Shown: positions 56,312 to 64,000 of the stretch, piece after piece
Numbering within the stretch: position 1 is the first letter of the stretch
How the letters are laid out: each line of letters begins with the position of its first letter
From: Myxococcales bacterium
GTDB taxonomy: Bacteria; Myxococcota_A; Polyangia; Haliangiales; Haliangiaceae
Assembly (NCBI GenBank): GCA_016720595.1
Contig: JADKKI010000002.1
Location: forward strand, 496,001-560,000
Length of the DNA: 64,000 bases
Direction of reading: 5' to 3'
The notes under the pieces: generated by a model
The model's database searches: none
What the model saw: only the letters and a program-made list of their open reading frames with translations
Told to the model about the DNA's origin: nothing
Program-made: the position numbers and the translations under genes

Positions 56312-56656
56312 TCAGGCCGCGACGGCGACGGGCGTCGAGATCTTCGCGACCTCCGCGTCCATCGAGCCCTCGAGCATGTACATCCACATCCGGAGATCGC
56401 CGCGGAGCGACCACCAGGCGGCCTGGGCGCCGCCCCAGCTCGCCGGCTTGTTCTTCTCGAAGGCGAAGTGGCCGATCCACGCGAGGCCGTAGCCGGCGAT
56501 CGGGGCCGCGAGCAGTGCCGTCGGATAGAACGGCGCGAGCGCCACGCAGCCCATCGCGATCGTGGTGCCGACGAAGTGCAGCTTCCGACACGTCGGGTTC
56601 TGGTGCTGCGAGACGTAGTAGGGCCAGAACTCCTCGAAGCTCTTGGGGGGCGTCAT
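56312..56656 (-). CDS. DUF962/Mpo1-like small membrane protein
   Basis: 114 residues from ATG 56656: SFEEFWPYYVSQHQNP start, CRKLHFVGTTIAMGCVALAP and GLAWIGHFAFEKNKP, typical of DUF962 proteins with their conserved His residues (H17, H27, H62) and two to three helices. The yeast homologue Mpo1 is an iron-dependent dioxygenase in phytosphingosine alpha-oxidation; a related lipid role is possible here but unproven. Convergent with the lipoprotein gene ending at 56307. Confidence 0.9.
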   Translation of the reverse strand: MTPPKSFEEFWPYYVSQHQNPTCRKLHFVGTTIAMGCVALAPFYPTALLAAPIAGYGLAWIGHFAFEKNKPASWGGAQAAWWSLRGDLRMWMYMLEGSMDAEVAKISTPVAVAA

Positions 56657-56664
56657 GAACGTGA

Positions 56665-57144
56665 CTATGGCCCGATCGGCGCCGCGATGTCGACGCCGCC
56701 GTACGCGTCGCCACCGTACCCCTGCCCGCCCACAGCTCCAGCTGGCATCGGCGCCAGCCGGACCACGAGCGGGTGCTCCTTGAACGTGCCGCGGTATTCA
56801 CCGCTCCCGACTGGAACGAACCGGCCGTGCAGCTTCGCAGTGCAGTCCTCCCACAAGCAGAACCGCTCGCCCGCGAACTCGAGCTGGTCGCCCTCGACGC
56901 GGAGCTCGCCTCGGATCCGCTCGGCGCCGTTGAGCTTGGTCAGGCGGAGCTTGCCGTTGGTGCGCTTGATCTCGCACCGGAACTCGGTGTGGTTGGGGTC
57001 GTCGATCGAGCACCAGTAGTTGCCGGTCGGGTCGTGCGCGCTGGCCTCGAGATTGTTCGGCTGGGGCGCGGTCGACGGGCCGTTCGCGTTCCAGCACCCC
57101 CCAATGACGGTGAAGATCAGCCCGAAACGCGAAACGGCAGGCAT
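56665..57144 (-). CDS. small lipoprotein, unknown
   Basis: 159 residues from ATG 57144 (GTG 57150 in frame). Signal peptide with lipobox VIGGC. A single beta-rich domain (GNYWCSIDDPNHTEFRCEIK, LRLTKLNGAERIRGELRVEG, FAGERFCLWEDCTAKLHGRF) with two likely disulfides resembles a small calycin/lipocalin-like barrel. The C-terminus is Gly-rich. Eight bases separate it from the DUF962 gene. Confidence 0.72.
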   Translation of the reverse strand: MPAVSRFGLIFTVIGGCWNANGPSTAPQPNNLEASAHDPTGNYWCSIDDPNHTEFRCEIKRTNGKLRLTKLNGAERIRGELRVEGDQLEFAGERFCLWEDCTAKLHGRFVPVGSGEYRGTFKEHPLVVRLAPMPAGAVGGQGYGGDAYGGVDIAAPIGP

Positions 57145-57189
57145 CCTCACGAGAGGAGCCTGCCGGTTGGCTAGCAGCGGTGCAAGGTT

Positions 57190-57957
57190 CTATTCGACGA
57201 TGACCTTCGGGTTGCCGCCGCCCAGGTCCGGACCGTGGTCGTGGCAGTACCAGGTCGCCGTGCCGGCCGCACCGGGCGTCTTCTCGTAGGCAGCATTCAC
57301 GATGTGGCCCGGGTCGGGCTCGTGGGCGATCGGCGAGGGCTGGTTGACGTGGATCGTTACGTTCTCGGTCGTAAACTTGTTGAGGAAGCGGACCTTTGTG
57401 CCGGTCTTCACCGTCAGGTTCTGCGCCGTCGGCGGGTACACGCACTGGCCTTGGGCGTTCTCGGTGACGTTGATCGTGACCTGCTTGAGGGCCGTCACGT
57501 CCGACATCACACTCTGCGTGCCCAGGGTGCTCACGGCGTCGACCTTGATCTTGCCAGCGAGCGCCGTGGCGTTGCCGGGAATGGTCAGGGTCGCGACAGC
57601 AGTACCGGTGCCGTTCGCGGCCAGGGTCACCGCTGGCTGGTTGAGCGCCACGGTCCAGCCGGTGATTGGAGCGCCAGTTCCATCGACCACCGAGGCCGTC
57701 AGGTTCACCGCGCCGCTGAAGCCACCGGAGCCGGTGATGCTGAGCGTCACCATGCTGCTGCTGTTGAGCTCGGTGGCGATCGTCGCCTTGTCCACGGTCA
57801 CGTCGACCCTGGGGGTCAGCTCGGCTGCGTCAGGGCTACCGCCCCCGCCACCACCTCCTCCGCCACCACCACCACCCGCGCCGCCACCCGCGTCACCGAC
57901 CTCACAGGCCGCTACGAGGGAGAGTCCAAGGAGAGCAGTGAGGATGGAGCTGCGCAT
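57190..57957 (-). CDS. cupredoxin-like lipoprotein
   Basis: 255 residues from ATG 57957 (a TTG 9 bases upstream is in frame). Lipobox LVAAC, then a poly-Gly linker. Residues about 40-140 form a beta-sandwich (VTLSITGSGGFSGAVNLTAS, VDKATIATELNSSSM). The C-terminal about 90 residues look like a cupredoxin: VRFLNKFTTENVTIHVNQ supplies a possible His ligand and ATWYCHDHGPDLGG supplies Cys and His. The usual downstream Met is not evident, so copper binding is plausible but unproven. Possible role: periplasmic electron carrier or copper-handling protein. Confidence 0.78.
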   Translation of the reverse strand: MRSSILTALLGLSLVAACEVGDAGGGAGGGGGGGGGGGGGSPDAAELTPRVDVTVDKATIATELNSSSMVTLSITGSGGFSGAVNLTASVVDGTGAPITGWTVALNQPAVTLAANGTGTAVATLTIPGNATALAGKIKVDAVSTLGTQSVMSDVTALKQVTINVTENAQGQCVYPPTAQNLTVKTGTKVRFLNKFTTENVTIHVNQPSPIAHEPDPGHIVNAAYEKTPGAAGTATWYCHDHGPDLGGGNPKVIVE

Positions 57958-58105
57958 GTTGTGCAATCCACTACAACTTGCGTGCCGGAGCCAACATTGC
58001 GACTTCCCTGGGGCGCCCGGCCTCTAGCCTGGGGGGCGAGACCCCGAATGGTGCCAACTGGCCCCGGCGGGATCGGCGGTTTTCGCTGTCCGTCCGGGAG
58101 CTTGT

Positions 58106-58390
58106 TCAGCTCTTGCCCATGATCTTCTTCGCCCACGCCGACACCTGTCCCACCACCCCGCCAGGGAGGCCCCCAAGCAGGCTGCTCCCCGGCTTCTTCG
58201 CGGAGATCTTGGCTCCCAGGAAGTACAGGGCGGCCGACCACGCGATCACGAGCGCATAGACCGCGAGGGTGAGGCCGGGAACGAAGGCGGCAGCGATCAA
58301 CGCACCTGCCGTGGCGACCGCAGCGATCACGCCGGCCCGAAGGCCGAGGTACCACGCGGTCAGCCCACCAACGATCAGAGCAGCCAGCAT
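58106..58390 (-). CDS. small two- or three-helix membrane protein
   Basis: 94 residues from ATG 58390: LAALIVGGLTAWYLGLRAGV, IAAVATAGALIAAAFVPG, LAVYALVIAWSAALYFLGAK, then a basic tail (KISAKKPGSSLLGG). It resembles small, uncharacterised inner-membrane proteins. No partner is evident. Confidence 0.65.
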   Translation of the reverse strand: MLAALIVGGLTAWYLGLRAGVIAAVATAGALIAAAFVPGLTLAVYALVIAWSAALYFLGAKISAKKPGSSLLGGLPGGVVGQVSAWAKKIMGKS

Positions 58391-58485
58391 GAGGTCAGCC
58401 TAGCACACCGCCGCTAGCTGGCCCGCTCGTCCCCGATTCCCAGCTAGAGTCGCAACCGATGAGGTCGGTGGTCGATATCGCGGGC

Positions 58486-59895
58486 ATGAGAATCCTCGCA
58501 CTCTCGTTGATGGCGCTCCTGGCTTGTACGAAGCCCAACCCCAATCGCTGCTGCACGGACGAGGCAGATTGCGTGCCGCGGCCAACCTCCCCATCGGGAT
58601 GACCTGCGACGACGGGCACGTCTGTCGAGGGAACGTGTGCATCGTCGAATCCTGCGACAGCACCGCCGGCTGTGATCCCTCTGCTCCCTACTGCGCCAAC
58701 CCGCCGGATGGCGTGTGCCAGGAGAGCTGCACCGAGGACACGCAATGCCCTGGCAACGGCCAACCTACCGACGCGCGGTTTTGCGAGGGGGGAACCTGCG
58801 TCGCCTGTAGGACGGCCAACGACTGCGATGCGGCTCACCCGCTGTGCAGCGCGGGCGCTTGTGTGGCGTGCACCACCCACGACCAGTGCGCATCCGGAGC
58901 CTGTACGGTCGATGGAGTCTGCGCCTCCGAGAGTCGATGTCGCGCACGTCGACGTCGCCGGCTCGCCGACCTCCGACTGCACCGCCGCGCTCCGTGCAGC
59001 ACGATCGAGCGCGCGCTTGCGCCTCGCCCCGCACCTACGTAGTCATCCGGCCCGGCACCTACACTCGTAACGGCCCGCTGACCTTCACCGATACGCGCTG
59101 GCTGATCGGCAGCGGTACTCCCCGAGCAATCCTCGACCGACAGGACAACGGCCCCATCGTTCTCGCCCAGGGCGCCGTCAACCTTCATCTCGAGCGGCTC
59201 GAGATATCGGGGGCAACGGGCGACCTCCTCAGCGGTCCATTGAAGGCGGGACAGGCCGTATTGCCGGCCCGCGGTGGGCGCCCCCATCGCCTTCCTCCGC
59301 GAGACCTCCATCCGCTCGAGCAGGCGCGGGATCGGCTCCACGAACTGCACAGTCTCTGCCTCGCAGAGCGTGTTTCCAAACGGGCTGGACTACGGGCTCG
59401 AGCTGCGCAACTCCACGGCCAACGTCGACCGTCAACACGTTCATCGCAGCCTGGGTCACGCTCGACTCCGGTGTGTTCAACTTCCAGAACAACTTCGTCG
59501 CGCGCAGCCCCGGCACCGGTGTGGAGCTCTACTCGACCGGAACCGGCAACGTGATCGCGTTCAACACGATCGTCGACAACGGGCTCGTCGCGACGCCGAG
59601 CTTCGGGTTCGACTGCCAGGTCACGACACCAGCGTCGTTCCCGAGCAACATCATCGCGCGTAACCAGGGCGCGACGCGCGGGACGGACTGCACGTTCCCG
59701 GGCTCGATCGTCGTCGACGCCGACATCACGGCGCTCAAGTTCAAGCAGCCCGACGTCGCGCCGTACGACTACCACATCATGCCCGGCAGCCTGGCCGTCG
59801 ACATGGGCACCATCTCCACGCTCGACCACGACTTCGACGGCGACGCGCGCCCCAAGGGTGCGGGGCGCGACGTCGGCGCTGACGAAGCGCAGTAG
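58486..59895 (+). pseudogene. Cys-rich lipoprotein with right-handed beta-helix, broken by several frameshifts
   Basis: The coding track switches frame several times. It starts with a lipoprotein signal (MRILALSLMALLACTKPNP, frame 1), then frame 0 from about 58580 (GMTCDDGHVCRGNVCIVESC, Cys-rich like the gene at 55312), frame 1 near 58930 (VAHVDVAGSPTSDCTAAL), frame 0 near 58990 (CSTIERALA), frame 2 near 59020 (TYVVIRPGTYTRNGPLTFTD, beta-helix), frame 0 near 59270 (NGLDYGLELRNSTANV), and frame 1 from about 59425 to the stop (FNFQNNFVARSPGTG, IMPGSLAVDMGT). The intact ancestor would be a Cys-rich, parallel beta-helix surface lipoprotein. About six shifts in 1.4 kb point to decay, or to poor sequence here. 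Confidence 0.75.
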
Positions 59896-59901
59896 CGCTC
59901 G

Positions 59902-61401
59902 CTACTCGAGCCGCTCGCGGCACGGGAAGTCGCACGTCTTGCGGTGCGTGCAGTCGTATGCACAGCCCGCGGCCAGCGCGAACACCGTGAGGATCTCGTC
60001 GGCCGCGCCTTCGGGAACCGCCTTGCGCGCCGCGCGCGTCGCGGCGATCAGCGCGGAGCCGTCGTTGGCGTACGGCGTGGTGATGAAGCCGAGGCGGAAC
60101 AGCGTGTCGCGCACGATCCGGTGCGGCGTGACCGTGAAGTCGCCGAGGTCGTCGTAGCGAAGCACGCCGAGCTTCGACAGCATGTCGACGATCCAGAACA
60201 GCTCGGTGCGGAACAGGCCGCGGCCGAGCGCGGTGTCGAGCGCGGCGAACGCCTCGGCCGCGGAGGCGCGACCTTCGAGCTGCGACGCGAGCTCGGGGAC
60301 CTCGGCGCACCGACGCGCGGCGAGCGAGGCGAGCATCAGTGCGCGCGCATCGACCTGCGCCGGGAGGTTCTCCGGGACCACGCCCTGGTAGAGGTCGCCG
60401 AGCACGCCGGCCTTGTCGAGCGCGCTGAACGACGCGATCACCGCGTTGCGATCGCGATCGAGGCGGAACGCGAGCGCGGCCGCGACGGCGATCCGGTAGA
60501 CGACCTCGTCGGCGCCCTCCACCCACGCCTCGGGATCGAGGCCGAAGTCCGATGGGAGGTAGGTCAGCGCCGGCTTCTGGGCCTCGGCCCACCACGCGGC
60601 GATCCGCTGCTTGGTCTCGTCGAAGATCTCGTCGGAGAAGCCCTGCACGAAGCGCGAGACCGGGACTGGCCGCTCGCGGTTGCGCGGGCTCGGCACACCC
60701 TCGGCGGAGAGGTGGCGCAGCGGTGCGGGGAGCGGAGAGCCGGTGGGCGCCGCGGCGGTGATCGGGATCGAGGACTCGGGTGCGGTCTCGGCGGGTGCCG
60801 CCGCCGCGTCATCGTCGGCGATGAGGTTCGGGATCACCGGCTCCGGATCCGGCTTGTCCTCCGCGAGGAACTCCTCCACATCCACGTTGGCGGCGAGGGC
60901 GATGTACCGCTCGGACCGCGAGCCCAGCGCCACGGCCACGCCGACGCTCTTCAGGAGGTTCGTGCCGATCGCGATCTGGAACCAGGTCTCGAGCGCAGGG
61001 CGCGAAGGCAGGATGCCGCGGAACGCCGCGGTGATCAGCTGCTTGTAGATCTCGTCCTTGTGATACGGGCGCTGCCCGAGGAGATCGAGCACCGTCTTGC
61101 CGAGGAGCGGGTTCAGGTGCCACATCCGATCGAGCACCGCCTCGGCGATCGCATCGTCACCACTCGCGGCCGCGAGCGTCTGCATGAACAGCGACGGCAT
61201 CACGATGGCGCCGCTGGTCCCGAGGAAGCGCAGGATCACCTGCGGCTTCTCGCGATCCCAGAGCTTGGCGCCGCGGAGGCGAGAGCGGAACTCGCGGAAC
61301 GGCTCGCCCTTCGCGGGGGTCTCCTTGCACACGCGGACCAGCGCGACCAGCGCGCCACGGGCGTCCTGACCAATGGGCGGAAGCTCGACGACCTGAGGCA
61401 T
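59902..61401 (-). CDS. conserved-looking unknown protein with a four-Cys C-terminal motif
   Basis: 499 residues from ATG 61401. Cytoplasmic, mostly helical (MPSLFMQTLAAASGDDAIAE, YRIAVAAALAFRLDRDRNAV, FRTELFWIVDMLSKLGVLRY), with an Ala/Pro-rich linker about 195-245. The last 20 residues contain C-x3-C-x5-C-x3-C (CAYDCTHRKTCDFPC), a likely zinc or Fe-S site. Winged-helix-like segments (LGDFTVTPHRIVRDTLFRLG) suggest nucleic-acid or protein binding. No family recognised. Confidence 0.75.
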   Translation of the reverse strand: MPQVVELPPIGQDARGALVALVRVCKETPAKGEPFREFRSRLRGAKLWDREKPQVILRFLGTSGAIVMPSLFMQTLAAASGDDAIAEAVLDRMWHLNPLLGKTVLDLLGQRPYHKDEIYKQLITAAFRGILPSRPALETWFQIAIGTNLLKSVGVAVALGSRSERYIALAANVDVEEFLAEDKPDPEPVIPNLIADDDAAAAPAETAPESSIPITAAAPTGSPLPAPLRHLSAEGVPSPRNRERPVPVSRFVQGFSDEIFDETKQRIAAWWAEAQKPALTYLPSDFGLDPEAWVEGADEVVYRIAVAAALAFRLDRDRNAVIASFSALDKAGVLGDLYQGVVPENLPAQVDARALMLASLAARRCAEVPELASQLEGRASAAEAFAALDTALGRGLFRTELFWIVDMLSKLGVLRYDDLGDFTVTPHRIVRDTLFRLGFITTPYANDGSALIAATRAARKAVPEGAADEILTVFALAAGCAYDCTHRKTCDFPCRERLE

Positions 61402-61449
61402 CGCGGAGAGCGTACACCAGCCGCGCGTCGATCACGGCGAGCGGCCGGA

Positions 61450-61494
61450 GGGGGGGGAGATGCGGGGGGGGGGGGGGCGAGTCCGGGGGGCGGG
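61450..61494 (+). repeat. four G-runs, G-quadruplex-like, before the Uma2-type gene
   Basis: Runs of 8, 14, 6 and 3 guanines (61450-61457, 61464-61477, 61485-61490, 61492-61494) with loops of 6, 7 and 1 bases fit the standard G-quadruplex pattern on the plus strand, about 105-150 bases before the next gene. A 14-base homopolymer may also be a length-error site in the assembly. Confidence 0.85.
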
Positions 61495-61598
61495 TGCCGT
61501 CCAGGTTCGCCGGAGGCGGGCGGCATGTAACCGCGCGGATCGACGTGCTGCTTTGATGGCCCACGACGTGCTGCATGGATCGGTCTATGCTGAAAGCC

Positions 61599-62183
61599 AT
61601 GAGCGCGCCTCCGAAGTTCGGCCCGGCCACGATCGCGGACCTGCTCGCGATCCCCGAGGAGGAGCGGCACCACGAGATCCTCGATGGATTCGTGGTCGAG
61701 CGAGGCGCCGCCACACCGCCGCATGGCCGAGCCCAGGGCCGCCTGTTTCGACATCTCGGCCCCTACGATCGCAAGCCGGGTGGTCGGTCGCCGGGCGGAT
61801 GGTGGTTCGTCACCGAGGTCGAGATCCAGCTCGAGAGCTCGCAGGTCGTGCGTCCGGACGTCGCAGGGTGGCGGCGCGAGCGCATGGAGCTGCTGCCCGA
61901 GACGATGCCGGTGCTCGTGCGCCCCGACTGGGTCTGCGAGGTGCTGTCCACGAACCGGCAGCACGATCTGATCAAGAAGAAGCGGGCGTTTCACCTCCAC
62001 CACGTCGAGCACTACTGGGTCATCGATCCCGTCGACGAGACGCTCACGGTCTATCGCTGGCACCCCGACGGCTACCTCGAGGTGCTGATCGCCGATCGCA
62101 CGCAGCGCGTGCGGGCCGAGCCGTTCGAGGGTGTCGAGCTCTCCGTCGGGATGCTGTTCGGCGACGACGATCCCGAGCCCTGA
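61599..62183 (+). CDS. Uma2-family putative endonuclease (DUF820)
   Basis: 194 residues from ATG 61599; earlier in-frame ATGs at 61575 and 61587 are possible. Typical Uma2 features: FGPATIADLLAIPEEERHHE start, EILDGFVVERGAATP, VTEVEIQLESSQVVRPDVAG carrying the acidic PD-(D/E)XK-type residues, and CEVLSTNRQHDLIKKKRAFH followed by YWVIDPVDETLTVYR. The fold is nuclease-like; biological role unknown, common in cyanobacteria and Myxococcota as many paralogues. Its stop is adjacent to the convergent M15 gene. Confidence 0.88.
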   Translation: MSAPPKFGPATIADLLAIPEEERHHEILDGFVVERGAATPPHGRAQGRLFRHLGPYDRKPGGRSPGGWWFVTEVEIQLESSQVVRPDVAGWRRERMELLPETMPVLVRPDWVCEVLSTNRQHDLIKKKRAFHLHHVEHYWVIDPVDETLTVYRWHPDGYLEVLIADRTQRVRAEPFEGVELSVGMLFGDDDPEP

Positions 62184-62184
62184 A

Positions 62185-62793
62185 TCAGAACGCGCGGGAC
62201 CACACGATGTGGTGGTCGTCGAACGCGTGGCGCCAGTCGCCGCCCCACTCCCAGCCGTGCTCGTCGAACAACGCGGCCGCCGGGCCGGGCCGCACGAACA
62301 TGCCCGGGCGGAGGTCGCCGCGATCGGCGAACGCCTTGCCCGCTTCCGGGACGATGCGGTCGGGCTTGCGCCACGGATTCTCGACGGGATTGATATCGAT
62401 CGCGCGGCCGAGCGCGTGCTGCGAGAGCAGATCGGTGCCGGCGACCAGGCGGAAGTTGAACGCGGAGGAGTTGTCCGCGGCCATCGAGGCCTCGTCCGAG
62501 GCGGCGTAGTCATCGACGAGGCGGAGCTGCCGGATCGGGAACCCGAGCTCCCACAGCCGGCGAAACAGCGCCACCGCGCGCGGTGCGACTGGAGCGGCCA
62601 CCACGAGCTCGCCGCGGCCCGTACCTTCGAAGCTCACGTGATCGAGCTGGAGGTAGGCGAGCTCGTCCCACCGCGGACATCGCGGATCGTCGCCGTGCCA
62701 CGAGACGCCCTCCATCCGCGCGCGGACCTCGGGCGGAATCGCGCGGATCTCGGAGGCGAACGCGCGTGCAGGTGGGCGCACGAACGCGCTCAC
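62185..62793 (-). CDS. M15-type D-Ala-D-Ala carboxypeptidase-like protein
   Basis: 202 residues from a GTG at 62793, one base after the stop of the TPR gene (TGA-C-GTG). The zinc site is recognisable: SQHALGRAIDINP supplies His and Asp, and DWRHAFDDHHIVW supplies the last His. ARMEGVSWHGDDPRCPRWDE and VSFEGTGRGELVV precede it, as in VanY-like and phage-type M15 peptidases. No signal peptide is seen with this start, so export may depend on an unseen start or it may act inside the cell. Expected substrate: peptidoglycan D-Ala-containing peptides. Confidence 0.87.
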   Translation of the reverse strand: MSAFVRPPARAFASEIRAIPPEVRARMEGVSWHGDDPRCPRWDELAYLQLDHVSFEGTGRGELVVAAPVAPRAVALFRRLWELGFPIRQLRLVDDYAASDEASMAADNSSAFNFRLVAGTDLLSQHALGRAIDINPVENPWRKPDRIVPEAGKAFADRGDLRPGMFVRPGPAAALFDEHGWEWGGDWRHAFDDHHIVWSRAF

Positions 62794-62794
62794 G

Positions 62795-64000
62795 TCAGAA
62801 CCGGGTGGGCGGAGGCTGCGGCTCGCCGCGCGGCACACTCGGCGGCGCGGGGGCCGGTTCGCGATCGATCGGCGAAGCGATCGGCCACGGTGGCGGCGTG
62901 CGATCGGCATCGGTGCTCGGCAGCTGCGAGGGTGCCGGCTCGGCGCGGGGCGTGGGCTCGAGCCTCGCGTGGCCGTCGTCCGCGCTCGGCGCATGGTTGG
63001 TCTGGCCGTCGTCGGCGCTCGGATCTCCCGAGGTCGTGAACCGGAGCGGTGGTGGTGGCACCTCGCCCCGCGGCGGACTCGGCTGCGAGGGTGCGGGCTC
63101 GCGCTCGATCGGCGGCCCCGACGGGTTCGGCGCCGGCGTGCGATCGAGATCGAACGAGGGCAGCTGCGACGGTGCGGGCTCCGCACGCGGCGCTGGATCG
63201 AGCTTCACTTCATCGGATCCGATCGACATCGGCGCGACACCCGAGCCGGCCTCGACGGTGGGCGGAGCGGACTTGGTCGGCGCGGGGAGCACGGGCGCCG
63301 CGGCCTTCGCGGGCGCGGGGGACACGGCCTTGACGGCCGTCGGCGCGGTCTTCGCGGGCGCGGTCGGTGCCTTCGTCGGTGGCGTCTGCGCCGGCGTCGC
63401 AGTCGGCTGCGTGGTCGGCGCGGTCGGTGTCGGCGTCGCTGCCTTCACGTCAGTCGGCGCGGGCGTGGTGACCGCCTTGGTCGGAGGTACAGGCGCGGTC
63501 GCCGGCATCCGCGCGAGCGTGGCCGAGCGCCGCATCGCGAACACCGCGAGCCCGGACTGCGGGTGCGCCGTCGCGAACCGATCGTACTCGGTGCGTGCGC
63601 GCGCATACTGACCGGCGCGATCGAGCGCGCTCGCCAGCTGGAAGCGCGCATCTTCCTGGTCGACCTCGGCCGCCACGGCCGCGGTGAGAGCAGCGATCGC
63701 CTTGTCGAGCTCGTTGGCCTTCGCGTACGCGACGCCGAGGAAGTAGCGCATCGTCGACGCACGCGCGCCCGCCGGCTCGCTGACGAGCGCGGCCTCGAGC
63801 GCCGGGATCATCTCGGCGTAGCGGCCCGCCTTGAACGAAGCGGCGGCGGTCTTGAGGGCGCTGTCGACCTCCATCACCTGCGTCTCGTGCGCGCGCGCCG
63901 CGAGCACCGCGCGCTCGGTGCGAGACAGCGGTAGCTCTGCGAGCGCGCCGAGCTTGCCGGCGGCCTCGCTGCGCTTGCCGGCCTCGAGCAGCTGATAGAC
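62795..64000 (-). CDS. TPR protein with long Pro/Ala-rich tail (N-terminus outside window)
   Basis: The frame is open to the window end; the 401 visible residues begin within a helical repeat (YQLLEAGKRSEAAGKLGALA). TPR-like helices continue to about residue 160 (SALKTAAASFKAGRYAEMIP, LGVAYAKANELDKAIAALTA, LASALDRAGQYARARTEYDR). From about residue 165 the protein is Pro/Ala/Thr/Lys low complexity with imperfect repeats (DPAPRAEPAPSQLPSFDLDR recurring as PTPRAEPAPSQLPSTDADR), ending PPPTRF. The apparent start at 63907 (GTG) is internal. Its stop is one base from the M15 start, so the pair is cotranscribed. Confidence 0.8.
   Translation of the reverse strand, partial: VYQLLEAGKRSEAAGKLGALAELPLSRTERAVLAARAHETQVMEVDSALKTAAASFKAGRYAEMIPALEAALVSEPAGARASTMRYFLGVAYAKANELDKAIAALTAAVAAEVDQEDARFQLASALDRAGQYARARTEYDRFATAHPQSGLAVFAMRRSATLARMPATAPVPPTKAVTTPAPTDVKAATPTPTAPTTQPTATPAQTPPTKAPTAPAKTAPTAVKAVSPAPAKAAAPVLPAPTKSAPPTVEAGSGVAPMSIGSDEVKLDPAPRAEPAPSQLPSFDLDRTPAPNPSGPPIEREPAPSQPSPPRGEVPPPPLRFTTSGDPSADDGQTNHAPSADDGHARLEPTPRAEPAPSQLPSTDADRTPPPWPIASPIDREPAPAPPSVPRGEPQPPPTRF

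Overview
The window is GC-rich (about two-thirds G+C by eye), gene-dense DNA from a predatory or soil-type Myxococcota, most likely near Haliangium/Kofleriaceae. This rests on family content: an AgmX/PglI-type protein, a eukaryote-like Ser/Thr kinase, FHA-sigma54 activators, large multihaem cytochromes, and many short lipoproteins that are Cys-rich or Gly-rich. No rRNA, tRNA, CRISPR array, IS element or phage gene was found. Intergenic gaps are short, none over 300 bases. Because codons end mostly in G/C, nearly every real gene carries long antisense shadow frames; these are left out.

Region 1 (1-10.7 kb) is an electron-transfer locus. Leftward run a two-haem lipoprotein and a membrane-anchored Fe-S flavoprotein cut by the window edge. 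Rightward run an SH3/beta-barrel protein, a periplasmic cytochrome with about 30 haem motifs, a second beta-barrel and a lipoprotein cytochrome with about 33 haem motifs. Together they look like a porin-cytochrome conduit across the outer membrane.

Region 2 (10.7-24.2 kb) holds a Ser/Thr kinase with a TPR partner, divergent from an FHA / degenerate-GGDEF / sigma54-AAA+ / Fis activator. It continues with a Gly-rich lipoprotein, an MMPL/RND-type transporter, an AgmX-like protein, a beta-propeller, a lipoprotein and a TonB-dependent receptor. Region 3 (24.3-28.1 kb) is a tight three-gene unit: a repetitive NQ-heptad coiled-coil protein, a degenerate cyclic-nucleotide-binding-like protein, and a nucleotide-transporter-like membrane protein with HEAT-like and cNMP-binding regions. 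Region 4 (28.1-33.2 kb) is an MBOAT acyltransferase with two SGNH hydrolase-like genes, probably acetylating a polysaccharide.

Region 5 (33.3-39.5 kb) has a lipoprotein, an M23 peptidase, an outer-membrane protein, a zinc ribbon-FHA-winged-helix regulator, a DUF481 protein and a MarR regulator. Region 6 (39.6-48.5 kb) is a complete tripartite RND efflux system (TolC, adaptor, pump) divergent from an NtrB/NtrC-like two-component system, with a perfect 11-bp inverted repeat between them. Region 7 (48.5-58.4 kb) contains lipoproteins and a leftward accessory operon around an AAA+ ATPase resembling those of contractile injection systems, preceded by unrecognised small genes, one with a 9-bp tandem repeat and one apparently split by a frameshift. 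Region 8 (58.4-64 kb) has a frameshifted Cys-rich/beta-helix pseudogene, an unknown protein with a four-Cys tail, a Uma2-type nuclease-like gene behind a G-quadruplex-like tract, an M15 peptidase and a TPR/Pro-rich protein cut by the window end.
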